DNA of 64,000 nucleotides from Rhodobacteraceae bacterium HTCC2083 (GCA_000156115.1 DS995276.1:2006175-2070174); one strand, 5' to 3'; numbered from the stretch's first letter, positions 45,347 to 54,909 are shown. The notes: generated by a model not told the origin, from the sequence alone. A program made the numbers and translations.

Positions 45347-46288
45347 CTAGAAGGAATTCTCAATTCGATCCAACGTCTCCATCGCGCCCAACACATCAGC
45401 TACTGCGCCATTCGGTGTGCGCCCTTCTTTGATAGCAGAGATGAATTCACGGTCGATCAATTCGATCCCGTTATTCGACATGGCGACACCGCTCAGATCA
45501 ATCTTATTGTCGTTCCCATCATAAAGATCGTCATAGCGCGCAATGTAGGTGCCATTGTCGCAAATGTAGCGAAAGAACGTGCCGAACGGGCCATCGTTGT
45601 TGAAGCTGAGCGAGAGCGTGCAGATCGCGCCGTTCGCTGCCTTAAGGCCGATGGACATATCCATTGCAATGCCTAGGTCTGGATGCATTGGGCCTTGTAA
45701 ACCATTCGCTGTAACTGCAGGTCCACCCGTCTGGTATTGGAACAAATCTACCGTGTGGCAGGCGTGATGCCACAGCAAATGATCGGTCCAGCTACGCGCC
45801 TCGCCTTTGGCGTTGGTGTTGGTGCGGCGGAAGAAATAAGTTTGAGCATCAAGCTGTTGCAGGGTGAGCTCGCCTGCTTGGATCTTGCTGTGGATCCATT
45901 GATGCGACGGATTAAAGCGGCGCACTTGCCCAGCCATCGCGACCAGCCCGGTCTCTTCCTGAACGCGTACAATTTCGAGACTGTCAGCCAGCGAATCCGC
46001 CATAGGGATCTCGACCAGCACGTGTTTACCCGCTTTCATACAGGCGATGGATTGCGCTGCGTGCAGGTTTGTGGGCGTGGAAAGGATTACCGCATCCACA
46101 TCATCACGCGCAAGGCATTCGCCCAACGTCGTTGCTGCGTGGCCAATGCCGCGTTCTGCCGCCAATGCGTCGATCTTAGTTTGGGTCGGTCCCATGATCG
46201 AGGTGACTGTGACTTCGTCAATCTGGGCCAAGGCGTCGAGATGTTTCAGTCCAAACGCGCCATAAGCACCCGCTACACAAATCCGCAT
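45347..46288 (-). CDS. ligC: 4-carboxy-2-hydroxymuconate-6-semialdehyde dehydrogenase
   Basis: 313 residues of the Gfo/Idh/MocA family. GAYGAFGLKHLDAL is the NADP-binding Rossmann start and VLVEIPMADSLADSLE holds the dinucleotide contact. The length and the position directly behind ligA and ligB identify it as LigC/PmdC, which oxidises the ring-cleavage product of protocatechuate (as its hemiacetal) to 2-pyrone-4,6-dicarboxylate (PDC). It starts 9 bases after ligB on the same strand. Its product is the substrate of LigI in the divergent operon. Confidence 0.88.
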   Translation of the reverse strand: MRICVAGAYGAFGLKHLDALAQIDEVTVTSIMGPTQTKIDALAAERGIGHAATTLGECLARDDVDAVILSTPTNLHAAQSIACMKAGKHVLVEIPMADSLADSLEIVRVQEETGLVAMAGQVRRFNPSHQWIHSKIQAGELTLQQLDAQTYFFRRTNTNAKGEARSWTDHLLWHHACHTVDLFQYQTGGPAVTANGLQGPMHPDLGIAMDMSIGLKAANGAICTLSLSFNNDGPFGTFFRYICDNGTYIARYDDLYDGNDNKIDLSGVAMSNNGIELIDREFISAIKEGRTPNGAVADVLGAMETLDRIENSF

Positions 46289-46297
46289 GATCGCCTC

Positions 46298-47149
46298 CTA
46301 TTCGTGGTTTTCTAAAATAATATGACCAACCGCGGTGTTGGACGCGGGCACGTGATAGTGGCGATGTACCTCCGTAACTTTGTCGTTCAAAGCGCCACGC
46401 ATGACGTGCCACATGACCATTTCGATGCCCTCGGAACCGGTTTCGCGCAGATACTCTTCGTGCGTGATCTGGCTGGCAGCGATGGGATCCTCCGTCATCA
46501 TATCAAGGAAGCGTTTGTCCCAGTCTGCGTTGATCAGGCCTGCGCGTTCCGCTTGCAACTGATGGCTCATCCCACCGGTGCCAAAGATCATCACGTTCAG
46601 GTCTTCGTCATAACTGTCGATTGCGCGTCGGATGGCTTTGCCAAGCTGGAAACACCGATTGCCTGTGGGTGGCGGGTACTGCACAACATTGACGCAGAGC
46701 GGCACGACGAGGCAGGGCCAATCGTCGTCCTGCGCGATTTCTCCGAACATGATCGACATAGGAACGGTTAAGCCGTGATCGACCTCCATTTCGTTCATGA
46801 TGGTCAGATCGAACTCATCCAGAATGACCGACTGGGCGATATGGCTCGACAGTCGTTGATGGCCTTTCACGACGGGCACGGGACGCGGCCCCCATCCCTC
46901 ATCCGCCGGATGATATTCTGCGGCACACCCCAGCGCAAAGGTCGGGATGCACGACGCATCAAACGCGGTGCAATGATCGTTATATACCAGAAAGATGACG
47001 TCGGGCTTGTTGTCTTTCATCCACTTGCGGCTGAATTCAAAACCCTCGAATGCGGGGACCCAATAGGGTTGTTCTGTGATGCCTTGATCCATTGCGATGC
47101 CGATCGCGGGCACATGGGAACATCCGACGCCTGCTGTTAGTCGTGCCAT
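46298..47149 (-). CDS. ligB: Protocatechuate 4,5-dioxygenase beta subunit
   Basis: 283 residues from ATG 47149, which shares a base with the ligA stop (TAATG); the ORF start at 47164 is inside ligA. It is the catalytic subunit of the extradiol (type II) dioxygenase. Iron ligands are His12 in GVGCSHVPAIG and His59 in YNDHCTAFD, and the catalytic region includes FGTGGMSHQLQ. It cleaves protocatechuate (and probably gallate) between C4 and C5 and needs LigA. Confidence 0.92.
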   Translation of the reverse strand: MARLTAGVGCSHVPAIGIAMDQGITEQPYWVPAFEGFEFSRKWMKDNKPDVIFLVYNDHCTAFDASCIPTFALGCAAEYHPADEGWGPRPVPVVKGHQRLSSHIAQSVILDEFDLTIMNEMEVDHGLTVPMSIMFGEIAQDDDWPCLVVPLCVNVVQYPPPTGNRCFQLGKAIRRAIDSYDEDLNVMIFGTGGMSHQLQAERAGLINADWDKRFLDMMTEDPIAASQITHEEYLRETGSEGIEMVMWHVMRGALNDKVTEVHRHYHVPASNTAVGHIILENHE

Positions 47150-47538
47150 TAGCTTTTCTCCCATTCGGATTTATAACGATTGCCTTCAATCGAGCGACCG
47201 CCGTTGAGCATCATGTCTCTGTATTCTTCGCGGCTCACGCCGGTCATCATTGCGGCGAGGTCTTGGAAGGTGATCCCATCGAATGCGGCCAGTTTGGACG
47301 TATAATAAATGTTGCCGCCCAGTTCCAAAAGCCGGTTCCAATCGCGATCCCGTACCGCTTGGCGTTGCTCTGCGGTCATTGGATATTTTGCGAGATACGC
47401 TTCTGGATCTTCTTTCATCGCTTCGCGATTCTTGGCTTGCCGCATCGAAATGCAGAACATGTTCAAATGATACCCCTCACGCGAGCGATCTGCGTCAAAG
47501 ACGTAGGTTCCGGGGATGTCTTCGTAGTTTTTTTCCAT
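47149..47538 (-). CDS. ligA: Protocatechuate 4,5-dioxygenase alpha subunit
   Basis: 129 residues. DIPGTYVFDADRSREGYHLNMFCISM and the all-helical remainder NREAMKEDPEAYLAKYPMTAEQRQAVRDRDWNRLLELGGNIYY are the LigA family pattern. It forms the lid over the LigB active site. It is the first gene of the leftward operon, 118 bases from the LysR stop. In that gap AT-rich repeats of ATTGAAT (minus strand) suggest a promoter or regulator site. Confidence 0.92.
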   Translation of the reverse strand: MEKNYEDIPGTYVFDADRSREGYHLNMFCISMRQAKNREAMKEDPEAYLAKYPMTAEQRQAVRDRDWNRLLELGGNIYYTSKLAAFDGITFQDLAAMMTGVSREEYRDMMLNGGRSIEGNRYKSEWEKS

Positions 47539-47656
47539 GTCCAGTCCTTGGGTTTCAAGGTGAGAAAGGTCGCGTTGGCGCGATGCATAGCGTCAGCTTA
47601 GCCTTAGTTGAGCGGCCGCAAAATAGAAAATTCAATAGGACATTCAGGTATTCAAT

Positions 47657-48889
47657 TTAAGTATAGGTAGGAGTAGCTGCGTGTGTTGCGGCCTGTCTCA
47701 AGAGATCAAAGAAATTGGTCTGCGTGGGGGTTGGCTTCCAATCCGCGCGATAGGTTAAGCCAATGGATCGTGTACTTTTGGGCAAGGATATGTCGAGCGG
47801 TATGATCAAGCCTTGCGCGCGCTCTACCTTGGTCTGTTGCAAGGAAATCAGCGTCACATAATTGCCCTTAGACAGTAAACCGCGCACGAGCACCAAAGAA
47901 CTGGAGACAACACGCACTGGAGTGACGTCTGCATTCTCAATGTCGAGCATGTGGTAGAGGTAGGTCCCCGTTGGTGTCGCCTTTGGTGGGGCTATCCAAG
48001 GGTAGGTCATCGTGTCGGCTACGCTTAGGTTTGATTTGTGTGCAAGCGGATGATGGGGGCCGACGACGATGGCTAAGGAGTCGTCCAGTAGTGGTTCTTG
48101 AATGACATCATCGCTGGGCAAAGGGTCGCGCAAGGCACCGACCAAAACATCAAGGTCGCCATGCCGTAAGCCGCGCAGTAATTCTGCATAGGGGCCATCT
48201 ACCGTACGTACCTGTATGCTCGCGCCATGCACTAGCAGTTTATCTATCGCTTCTGGTAATATTGAAGTGCGCGATAGCGGCATGGATCCGACCACAATCG
48301 TTGTATTATCGTCTTCGCTTAATCGCGTGATCTCATCGTAGCCTTGGCGCAACTCTGCTGCGGCCAGCTTGACCGCGCGCGCGAAAGGTTCCGCTTGCGG
48401 CGTTAGTTCAATCCCTTTGCGGCTGCTTATAAAAAGTGTCATGCCCGAAAGTTTTTCTAGATCACGTCCCGCACGGTGAATTGAAGGTTGCGATATCCCG
48501 ATCGCGCGCGCCGCGAGGCTGAAACCACCCGTCTCCCAGATGGCCACCAGTGCGCGCAGCTGTGACGCGGTCACTTGATTTTGAAACCCCATATTTGGCT
48601 TGTCACTCCGCCGCGCGGCGGATCTGACCGCATCATCAGCGCCGTTGTCGAGAAGTTGGAACAGGTTTTGAACGCGTACGTGCAGAGCCGCTCCTGATTG
48701 GGTGACGAACATGCCATTGCGACGACGCTCAAAAAGTGGGGTGCCAAAGTGCTCCTCTAGTCGCGTGATCGCTTGTGTGACAGCGGGTTGAGATAGATGA
48801 ACGCGTACGGCAGCCGCACTTATTCCACCTTGGGATGCAACTTCTTTGAATGCCTTAAGATGACGTAGATTTATGAATTTTACGGACAT
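47657..48889 (-). CDS. LysR-family regulator with two tandem DNA-binding domains
   Basis: 410 residues, about 100 more than usual. Residues 7-65 are a LysR winged helix (NLRHLKAFKEVASQGGISAAAV to PLFERRRNGMFVTQSG). A short linker follows. Residues 107-166 are a second complete one (TASQLRALVAIWETGGFSLAARAIGISQPS to TLFISSRKGIELTPQA). The substrate-binding domain spans about 190-400. It lies between the two divergent PDC-pathway operons, 172 bases from galB, and is the natural regulator of both. The inducer is probably PDC, protocatechuate or a downstream acid. Confidence 0.88.
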   Translation of the reverse strand: MSVKFINLRHLKAFKEVASQGGISAAAVRVHLSQPAVTQAITRLEEHFGTPLFERRRNGMFVTQSGAALHVRVQNLFQLLDNGADDAVRSAARRSDKPNMGFQNQVTASQLRALVAIWETGGFSLAARAIGISQPSIHRAGRDLEKLSGMTLFISSRKGIELTPQAEPFARAVKLAAAELRQGYDEITRLSEDDNTTIVVGSMPLSRTSILPEAIDKLLVHGASIQVRTVDGPYAELLRGLRHGDLDVLVGALRDPLPSDDVIQEPLLDDSLAIVVGPHHPLAHKSNLSVADTMTYPWIAPPKATPTGTYLYHMLDIENADVTPVRVVSSSLVLVRGLLSKGNYVTLISLQQTKVERAQGLIIPLDISLPKSTRSIGLTYRADWKPTPTQTNFFDLLRQAATHAATPTYT

Positions 48890-48941
48890 TACAGAGGGTT
48901 TTCAGTTTTAACGCAATTGGATGACGACAAGTCTTATAGCC

Positions 48942-48959
48942 AGAAATTATACTGTTTCT
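48942..48959. promoter_or_regulatory. Palindrome in the LysR-galB divergent gap
   Basis: AGAAA (48942-48946) and TTTCT (48955-48959) form an inverted repeat with an 8-base spacer in the 172-base gap between the LysR and galB genes. It is a candidate site for the LysR protein; arms are short so the support is weak. Confidence 0.35.
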
Positions 48960-49061
48960 CGGGAATTGAAATAGCTGTTGTGCCCTGCCTTGGGATAGTT
49001 TTTGAGCAACGCGTGGCTGCCTAGGCCTGCACGCATTTATAACCCGTTTGGAGGCTCTTCC

Positions 49062-49799
49062 ATGTCTGACAAAAAAACCGCCCTTGTTATCTCTGCGCAT
49101 GCCGCTGATTTTGTGTGGCGCGCCGGAGGCGCGATCGCGCTGCATCAGAGCCTAGGGTATGAGGTCACAGTTGCCTGTCTGTCCTATGGTGAACGCGGCG
49201 AAAGCGCGAAGCTGTGGAAGCAAGAGGATATGACGCTGGAGCGCGTAAAAAAGGCCCGAAAAGAAGAGGCGCAGAATGCTGCGAACGCGCTTGGGGTTAC
49301 AGACATACGCTTTCTTGATCTGGGGGATTATCCGCTGCGTTTGGATCGCGATGCGCAGGATCAAATGGTCGATATTATCCGTGAGGTGCAGCCAATATGG
49401 ATGATGAGCCATTCAAAATGGGACCCCTATAATACGGACCACATGAACACGACACGGTTTGCATTAGAATGTCGGATGATCGCGCAAGCCTGGGGGCATA
49501 ATCCGGGTGAAAAGGTGCTCGGGGCACCGCAAATGTATTTGTTTGAACCGCATCAGACCGAGCAGATGGAATGGAAACCGAATGTGTTTCTCGACATCAC
49601 ATCAGTTTGGGACAAAAAGCGCGCTGCGATTGAATGTATGCAGGGGCAGGAGCATCTGTGGAATTTCTACACCAATGTCGCTGAAAATCGCGGTAACCAT
49701 TTCCGCCGCAACTCTGGTGGCATGGCAGGGGGGCGCAAAGCAGAATACGCGGAAGGCTTCGAGATGATCTTTCCGCAGACCGTGGATGAACTGACATGA
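49062..49799 (+). CDS. galB: 4-oxalomesaconate hydratase (PIG-L-type GalB)
   Basis: 245 residues from ATG 49062, with GGAGG eleven bases upstream. The N-terminal [43 protein letters not shown] is the PIG-L deacetylase-like fold with metal-binding His and Asp, and [19 protein letters not shown] holds the second metal His. In Pseudomonas GalB hydrates 4-oxalomesaconate to 4-carboxy-4-hydroxy-2-oxoadipate. This is a different protein family from LigJ. First gene of a tightly overlapping operon. Confidence 0.87.
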   Translation: MSDKKTALVISAHAADFVWRAGGAIALHQSLGYEVTVACLSYGERGESAKLWKQEDMTLERVKKARKEEAQNAANALGVTDIRFLDLGDYPLRLDRDAQDQMVDIIREVQPIWMMSHSKWDPYNTDHMNTTRFALECRMIAQAWGHNPGEKVLGAPQMYLFEPHQTEQMEWKPNVFLDITSVWDKKRAAIECMQGQEHLWNFYTNVAENRGNHFRRNSGGMAGGRKAEYAEGFEMIFPQTVDELT

Positions 49800-50485
49800 T
49801 TGCGGCAGGCACAACGGGCGTTGTTGTTCAACAAATCGAGCGCTCGGATCAATCCATCATTGACGGATTAGCAAAATGTGGCGTTGCTACGGTGCATGAG
49901 GCGCAAGGCCGCAAGGGTTTACTTGCCGATTATATGCGCCCGATTTATGCGGGATCACGCATCGCGGCTAGCGCGGTGACTATCCTTGCACCAACCTGCG
50001 ACAATTGGATGATCCACGTTGCGATTGAGCAACTTCAGTTGGGAGATATCCTTGTGCTGGGCACAATCACCCCCAGCAATGCAGGCTACTTCGGCGATCT
50101 TCTAGCAAGTTCCGCAAAGGCGCGGGGCTGCAAGGGTTTGATAATCGACGCGGGCGTGCGTGATGTGGCCGATCTTACCGAAATGGGCTTTCCGGTCTGG
50201 TCAAAGGCGGTGTTTGCGCAGGGCACGATCAAAGAGACATTGGGTAGCGTGAACATCCCCGTCGTGTGTGCTGATCAGTTGATCAATCCCGGTGATATTA
50301 TTGTAGCTGATGATGATGGCGTGTGTGTGGTGTGCCGCGAAGAGGCGGCAGATGTCCTTGAGAAAGCGCAAGCGCGCGAGGCCAATGAAACAGCAAAGCG
50401 CGTGCGCTTTGAGGCCGGCGAATTAGGCCTTGATATCTATGAAATGCGCGGGCGTTTGGCTGAGAAGGGTCTAACTTATGTCTGA
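49796..50485 (+). CDS. ligK: 4-carboxy-4-hydroxy-2-oxoadipate aldolase
   Basis: 229 residues, RraA-like. [67 protein letters not shown] contains the metal and substrate residues (Arg and Asp of the DAGVRD motif). The enzyme splits 4-carboxy-4-hydroxy-2-oxoadipate to pyruvate and oxaloacetate, the last step of the pathway. ATGA overlap with galB; 8-base overlap with the next gene. The same protein is called GalC or ProA/PmdF in other organisms. Confidence 0.88.
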   Translation: MIAAGTTGVVVQQIERSDQSIIDGLAKCGVATVHEAQGRKGLLADYMRPIYAGSRIAASAVTILAPTCDNWMIHVAIEQLQLGDILVLGTITPSNAGYFGDLLASSAKARGCKGLIIDAGVRDVADLTEMGFPVWSKAVFAQGTIKETLGSVNIPVVCADQLINPGDIIVADDDGVCVVCREEAADVLEKAQAREANETAKRVRFEAGELGLDIYEMRGRLAEKGLTYV

Positions 50486-51539
50486 TGGCATCCGTGCAAT
50501 GTGGATGCGGGGCGGGACGTCGAAAGGTGGCTATTTCCTTGCCTCTGATTTGCCGGATGATCCAAGGATGCGCGACGCTGCATTGCTCTCGATTATGGGC
50601 AGTCCCGATAATCGCCAGATTGACGGCATGGGCGGTGCGGATCCTTTGACGTCTAAGGTTGCAGTTGTGCGCACATCTGAGCGCGAGGGCGTAGATGTGG
50701 ACTATCTGTTCCTGCAAGTTTTTGTGGATCAGGCGATTGTCACTGATGCGCAAAACTGCGGTAATATCCTTGCGGGTGTTGGCCCTTTTGCGATTGAACG
50801 CGGCTTGTTGGCAGCGCAGGATGGCGAAACTCCTGTGACTATTTTTATGGAGAATACAGGCCAGATTGCGCAAGCTATCGTGCAAACGCCTGATGCGCGC
50901 GTGATGTATAAAGGCAGTGCGCAGATTGATGGTGCACCCGGCACCTCGGCCCCAATCCCGATTGAGTTTAAGGACACTGCAGGCAGTTCTTGCGGTGCGC
51001 TCTTGCCAACGGGAAACGTCGTTGATCAGGTCAACGGCATTGCGGTAACGATGATCGATAACGGCATGCCCTGCGTGGTGATGCGCGCGCAAGACTTGGG
51101 GATTTCGGGCACGGAAGATCCTGTGGATATTGAAGCAAACGCACCGTTGAGAGAACGGCTAGAGGCTTTGCGTTTAACCTGTGGTCCCTTGATGAACTTG
51201 GGTGATGTTACGGATAAAACAGTCCCCAAAATGACCATGGTATCGCCTGCGATTGATGGCGGGGCGATCATGACTCGAACGTTTATTCCCCATCGCTGTC
51301 ATAAAACCATCGGTGTGCTTGGTGCTGTTAGTGTGGCCACCGCGTGTTTGCTTGATGGTGCGCCTGCGCATGATCTGGCCGATACCGGATCAGGTGACAC
51401 GCGTAGCCTCAAAATCGAGCATCCGACTGGGGAAATGACGGTTGTTGCCACCCTTAAAGGCGATACAGTCGCTTCAGCAGCCATCTTGCGCACAGCGCGC
51501 AAATTGATGGATGGCATCGTATTTATAGGAGATGCATGA
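50478..51539 (+). CDS. galD: 4-oxalomesaconate tautomerase
   Basis: 353 residues of the PrpF family. [19 protein letters not shown] and [17 protein letters not shown] [23 protein letters not shown] are its opening, and [19 protein letters not shown] and [16 protein letters not shown] follow, which matches GalD. It interconverts the keto and enol forms of 4-oxalomesaconate. It sits between the aldolase and ligI with overlaps on both sides, in line with one polycistron. Confidence 0.87.
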   Translation: MSDGIRAMWMRGGTSKGGYFLASDLPDDPRMRDAALLSIMGSPDNRQIDGMGGADPLTSKVAVVRTSEREGVDVDYLFLQVFVDQAIVTDAQNCGNILAGVGPFAIERGLLAAQDGETPVTIFMENTGQIAQAIVQTPDARVMYKGSAQIDGAPGTSAPIPIEFKDTAGSSCGALLPTGNVVDQVNGIAVTMIDNGMPCVVMRAQDLGISGTEDPVDIEANAPLRERLEALRLTCGPLMNLGDVTDKTVPKMTMVSPAIDGGAIMTRTFIPHRCHKTIGVLGAVSVATACLLDGAPAHDLADTGSGDTRSLKIEHPTGEMTVVATLKGDTVASAAILRTARKLMDGIVFIGDA

Positions 51540-52432
51540 TGGACGCTGACTGGATTCCGTTTCATCCCAATCCGAAGACGCCTGATTTCGTGGTACAAGA
51601 AGGGGCTGTGGATGCGCATTGTCATGTGTTCGGCCCTGTCGCGGAGTTTCCTTATGCGCCTGAGCGCAAATATACGCCATGTGATGCGGGCAAGGACCAA
51701 CTGTTCGCGCTGCGCGATCACTTAGGATTTTCACGCAATGTGATTGTGCAAGCGACCTGTCACGGCAAAGACAATCGCGCGATGGTTGATGCGTGTCGTG
51801 CAGGGGGTGATCTTGCGCGCGGAATCGCGAGCGTTGGAGCGGATGTCACGGATGAAGAGCTAGCGGATATGCATGATGCAGGCGTTCGTGGTGTGCGCTT
51901 TAACTTTGTGAAACGTTTGGTGGATGCGACTCCGAAAGAGGTATTTATTGGGATCGCAGAGCGGATTGCAAAACTCGGCTGGCATATCGTTGTCTACTTT
52001 GAGGCCGCAGACCTCGAAGAACTTATTCCGTTCTTGGAAAGCCTTCCGACAATCATCGTCGTGGATCACATGGGGCGCCCTGATGTGAGCAAAGGCGTTG
52101 ATCATCCCGATTTTCAACGCTTTGCCGACATGATGGCGCGCAATGAAAACATCTGGACCAAGGTAACATGCCCCGAGCGCCTGACCATCGCGGGACCACC
52201 GTACGACGATGTGATTGCGTATGGCGCGCATATTGTGGCGCGTTTTCCAGACCGTGTGATCTGGGGCACCGATTGGCCACATCCGAATATGAAATCCCAT
52301 ATGCCCGATGATGGCGCGTTGGTGGACTACGTTCCCAAGATTGCGCCGACGGCTGAATTGCAGCAAAAGTTGCTCGTTGATAATCCGATGCGATTGTACT
52401 GGAGCACCCATGACGAAACTGGCCCCGATTGA
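51536..52432 (+). CDS. ligI: 2-pyrone-4,6-dicarboxylate lactonase
   Basis: 298 residues of the amidohydrolase superfamily. The metal-site-like motif VDAHCHVFGPVAEFPYAPERKYTPCDA is characteristic of LigI, and WGTDWPHPNMKSHMPDDG carries the catalytic Asp and the PDC-binding residues. It opens the pyrone ring of PDC to 4-oxalomesaconate, giving the substrate for GalD and GalB. It overlaps galD by 4 bases and the P450 gene by 23. ATG 51539 is a second possible start. Confidence 0.9.
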   Translation: MMDADWIPFHPNPKTPDFVVQEGAVDAHCHVFGPVAEFPYAPERKYTPCDAGKDQLFALRDHLGFSRNVIVQATCHGKDNRAMVDACRAGGDLARGIASVGADVTDEELADMHDAGVRGVRFNFVKRLVDATPKEVFIGIAERIAKLGWHIVVYFEAADLEELIPFLESLPTIIVVDHMGRPDVSKGVDHPDFQRFADMMARNENIWTKVTCPERLTIAGPPYDDVIAYGAHIVARFPDRVIWGTDWPHPNMKSHMPDDGALVDYVPKIAPTAELQQKLLVDNPMRLYWSTHDETGPD

Positions 52433-53588
52433 TGACACGATCACGCTTGCTGATCTGACAAACGATCCGTTCCCGATTTATCGCAGGCTCCGCCGCGACG
52501 CGCCTGTAGTGCATGTTGCGTCCATGGGGCGCACGCTTGTGACCAAAGCGGCGGATACGAAATATGTCAAAGACAATCCGAAGCTGTTTAGCTCGGATGA
52601 TCCAAAGACGCCGATGACGCGTGCCTTCCAAGCCCATACCTTGATGCGCAAAGACGGGGCGGATCACATGCGCGAGCGTATGGCTATGGCCCCTGCTTTC
52701 GCGCCGAAGGTTATCAAAGAAGATTGGGTGCCCGCCTACGAGCGGATCGCGGAAGAATATGTCGCGCGTTTGCCGCTTGGAGAAGTTGTGGATCTGTTTC
52801 CAATGCTCGCAGGCCCCTACGCAGCGCGTGGTTTGGCTGTGCTACTTGGGATGGAAGAGGCCACGGATACACAAATGCAATGCTGGAGCCAAACGTTGAT
52901 CGATGGCGCGGGCAACTTTGGTCTGCGCGATGATCTGTTTGCAGCCTCTGATGCAGCGAATACAGAGATGAATGCGCTGTTAGACGCCGCGCGTGAGCGT
53001 CATCTGGTTACGCCCAATAGCTCCGCTTATTCGGTTATGCTCAACGCGCAGGACCCTATCGAGATGAGCCAGATCTACGCCAACATCAAAATCGCGATTG
53101 GTGGTGGCATCAATGAACCGCGCGATGCTTTATTGACTATTCTTTGCGGACTTCTGAGCAATCCAGATCAGCTCGCCGAAGTGAAACGGAAAGGCGACTG
53201 GGACAAAGCGTTTGAAGAAGGTATTCGCTGGGTTGCGCCGATCTCTGCCTCCGGTCGCGTGACGACGCAGGACACAGAAATTCGTGGCCACCTGATCCCC
53301 AAGGGCGAGACGGTGATGACCATTCAAGCCAGCGCCAATCGCGATGAAGAGATCCATGAGAATGGCGAAGCGTTCATGGTTTATCGAAGCCCCAGCACGC
53401 ATCAATCGTTCGGCAATGGCCCACACTTTTGTCAAGGCACCCATGTGGCGCGCCGTGCGGTGGGGCAGGTGATGTTGCCGATGTTGTTTGATCGTTTCCC
53501 GAACATGCGCATCCCGAACCACGATGATGTGATTTGGCGCGGTTTCGGGTTTCGGGGACCTGTTCAAATGCCTGTGCTACTGCAATAG
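52410..53588 (+). CDS. Cytochrome P450
   Basis: 392 residues from ATG 52410; the longer frame from 52308 lies in ligI. The heme ligand is Cys341 in SFGNGPHFCQGTHVARR. ExxR is in the K helix (EEGIRWVAP). The I helix at about residue 231 reads IGGGINEPRDAL, where the usual acid-alcohol pair AGxxT is replaced by a Glu-Pro, as in GcoA (CYP255). The C-terminal GFGFRGPVQMPVLL is also GcoA-like. It is the last gene of the PDC operon, so O-demethylation of a methoxylated aromatic acid or phenol is a reasonable guess. A redox partner is not in this operon. Confidence 0.87.
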   Translation: MTKLAPIDDTITLADLTNDPFPIYRRLRRDAPVVHVASMGRTLVTKAADTKYVKDNPKLFSSDDPKTPMTRAFQAHTLMRKDGADHMRERMAMAPAFAPKVIKEDWVPAYERIAEEYVARLPLGEVVDLFPMLAGPYAARGLAVLLGMEEATDTQMQCWSQTLIDGAGNFGLRDDLFAASDAANTEMNALLDAARERHLVTPNSSAYSVMLNAQDPIEMSQIYANIKIAIGGGINEPRDALLTILCGLLSNPDQLAEVKRKGDWDKAFEEGIRWVAPISASGRVTTQDTEIRGHLIPKGETVMTIQASANRDEEIHENGEAFMVYRSPSTHQSFGNGPHFCQGTHVARRAVGQVMLPMLFDRFPNMRIPNHDDVIWRGFGFRGPVQMPVLLQ

Positions 53589-53594
53589 GCGCGC

Positions 53595-54386
53595 TTATAA
53601 AAGCATCGGGAACCAATCTGTGCGCAGCTTTTGCCCGGCTTTCATCTCGTGTCCTGGAAACGGGGGAGATGTCGGACCGGGCCGTTCTATGTAGCGCGCA
53701 TCATCACCTAGCAGACGTAGGGAAAAGGCGCGGCGGCGCTGCGTGCTGTCGTTGCCGCGTGCACCATGTAGGGTCTTGTAGTTGAAGGCGACCGCGTCAC
53801 CTGGCTCCATCGCCCATTCGAGCACCCTCATGCCCTCAGCGTCTGGATCGGGCACGGGCAGATAGTCATCCTCGTCGGGATAAAAACTGGTTTCTGCCAA
53901 CCAACGCGTTGGAAGGACTGGCTTTTCCCAGCGGTGAGATCCAGAAATACAACGTAAGGATGCTTCACTAACAGGGTCCAAAGGCGACCAAAAGCTCACG
54001 GTTTGTTCGCCCTCAACAAAGTAATAGGGGCTGTCTTGATGCCACGGTGTTGGTTTGGACGTGCCCGGCTCTTTCACCAGCACATGATCATGAAACATCT
54101 GGACGGTTTTGGATTTCATCAGCTCTGCGGCAACTGCTGCGGCAGGCGAAGCATGGATTGCCGCTTTAAATTCGGGGATGCGCGTCCAATTGCAATAGTC
54201 ATCGAAAAAGCGTCCGCCTTCGCCCTCTTTGAGGTTTTCTGCCGCGTAGGGTCCGGGGTCTGCCATATTGTGTTCGATGCCAGCGCGTAATTGCTCGATT
54301 TGGTCTTTGAATAGGCCTTTTACAAGGACCGCGCCATCGCGTTCATAGGCATCGATTTGATCTGGGCTTAGCAATGGGTGGGTCAT
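53595..54386 (-). CDS. Phytanoyl-CoA dioxygenase (PhyH) family protein
   Basis: 263 residues. This Fe(II)/2-oxoglutarate-dependent oxygenase has WHQDSPYY (His and Asp iron ligands) and TLHGARGN (second His), and RAFSLRLLGDDAR holds the 2-oxoglutarate Arg. SLRCISGSHRWEKPV is typical of PhyH. Substrate unknown. It faces the P450 gene, 6 bases from its stop, and precedes the MarR gene on the same strand; it may belong to either the upstream aromatic pathway or the MarR regulon. Confidence 0.82.
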   Translation of the reverse strand: MTHPLLSPDQIDAYERDGAVLVKGLFKDQIEQLRAGIEHNMADPGPYAAENLKEGEGGRFFDDYCNWTRIPEFKAAIHASPAAAVAAELMKSKTVQMFHDHVLVKEPGTSKPTPWHQDSPYYFVEGEQTVSFWSPLDPVSEASLRCISGSHRWEKPVLPTRWLAETSFYPDEDDYLPVPDPDAEGMRVLEWAMEPGDAVAFNYKTLHGARGNDSTQRRRAFSLRLLGDDARYIERPGPTSPPFPGHEMKAGQKLRTDWFPMLL

Positions 54387-54406
54387 TGGAAGGGTCCTTT
54401 TCGGGT

Positions 54407-54889
54407 TCAGTCAGTGTCGATGATTGAGTGCGGTGGGGCGTCAAGCGTGTTCAGGAGCGCCTGTAACATAGGTTTGAGATACCTAGCATCCGCGGTTGAA
54501 AGCTGCGCCAACAATCGCTCTTCATGCGCGCGCGCCATTGGAACCAAATGATCCACAAGGTTTTGTCCCTCAGAGGTCATAAACACACGCACGCGCCTGC
54601 CATCGTCGGGATCGTTTTGACGGCGCAGCAATCCACGGGCTTCCATCTGAGCGATAATCTTTGTGAGGCGCGATTGCTCGACCAAAGCGAGACGGGCCAG
54701 ACGTGTGATCATCGCACCGTTGCGGTCGTACAGGCAGGCCAACACACGCCATTCAGGCACGCGCAAACCATGGCTGCGCACCGTCTCATGAAACTGCGCG
54801 CTCGCCCCGTCACTTGCGGCGGCAAGCAGGTAGAGCAGGTAGTCCGTGACGAACGCTGGTTCGTCCGTTTCGAGGGGCGTGGATGTCAT
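54407..54889 (-). CDS. MarR-family transcriptional regulator
   Basis: 160 residues from ATG 54889; GTG 54898 is an alternative. EWRVLACLYDRNGAMITRLARLALVEQSRLTKIIAQMEARGLLRRQNDPDDGRRVRVFMTSEGQNLVD is the winged-helix domain with the conserved D-x-R of the wing. It is divergent from the aromatic operon at 54960 and a palindrome overlaps that promoter. MarR repressors of this type control auxin (iad) operons in Variovorax, which fits the operon here. The ligand is expected to be indole-3-acetate or a related acid. Confidence 0.88.
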   Translation of the reverse strand: MTSTPLETDEPAFVTDYLLYLLAAASDGASAQFHETVRSHGLRVPEWRVLACLYDRNGAMITRLARLALVEQSRLTKIIAQMEARGLLRRQNDPDDGRRVRVFMTSEGQNLVDHLVPMARAHEERLLAQLSTADARYLKPMLQALLNTLDAPPHSIIDTD

Positions 54890-54909
54890 AGCAAGCACTC
54901 AGAAATTTC

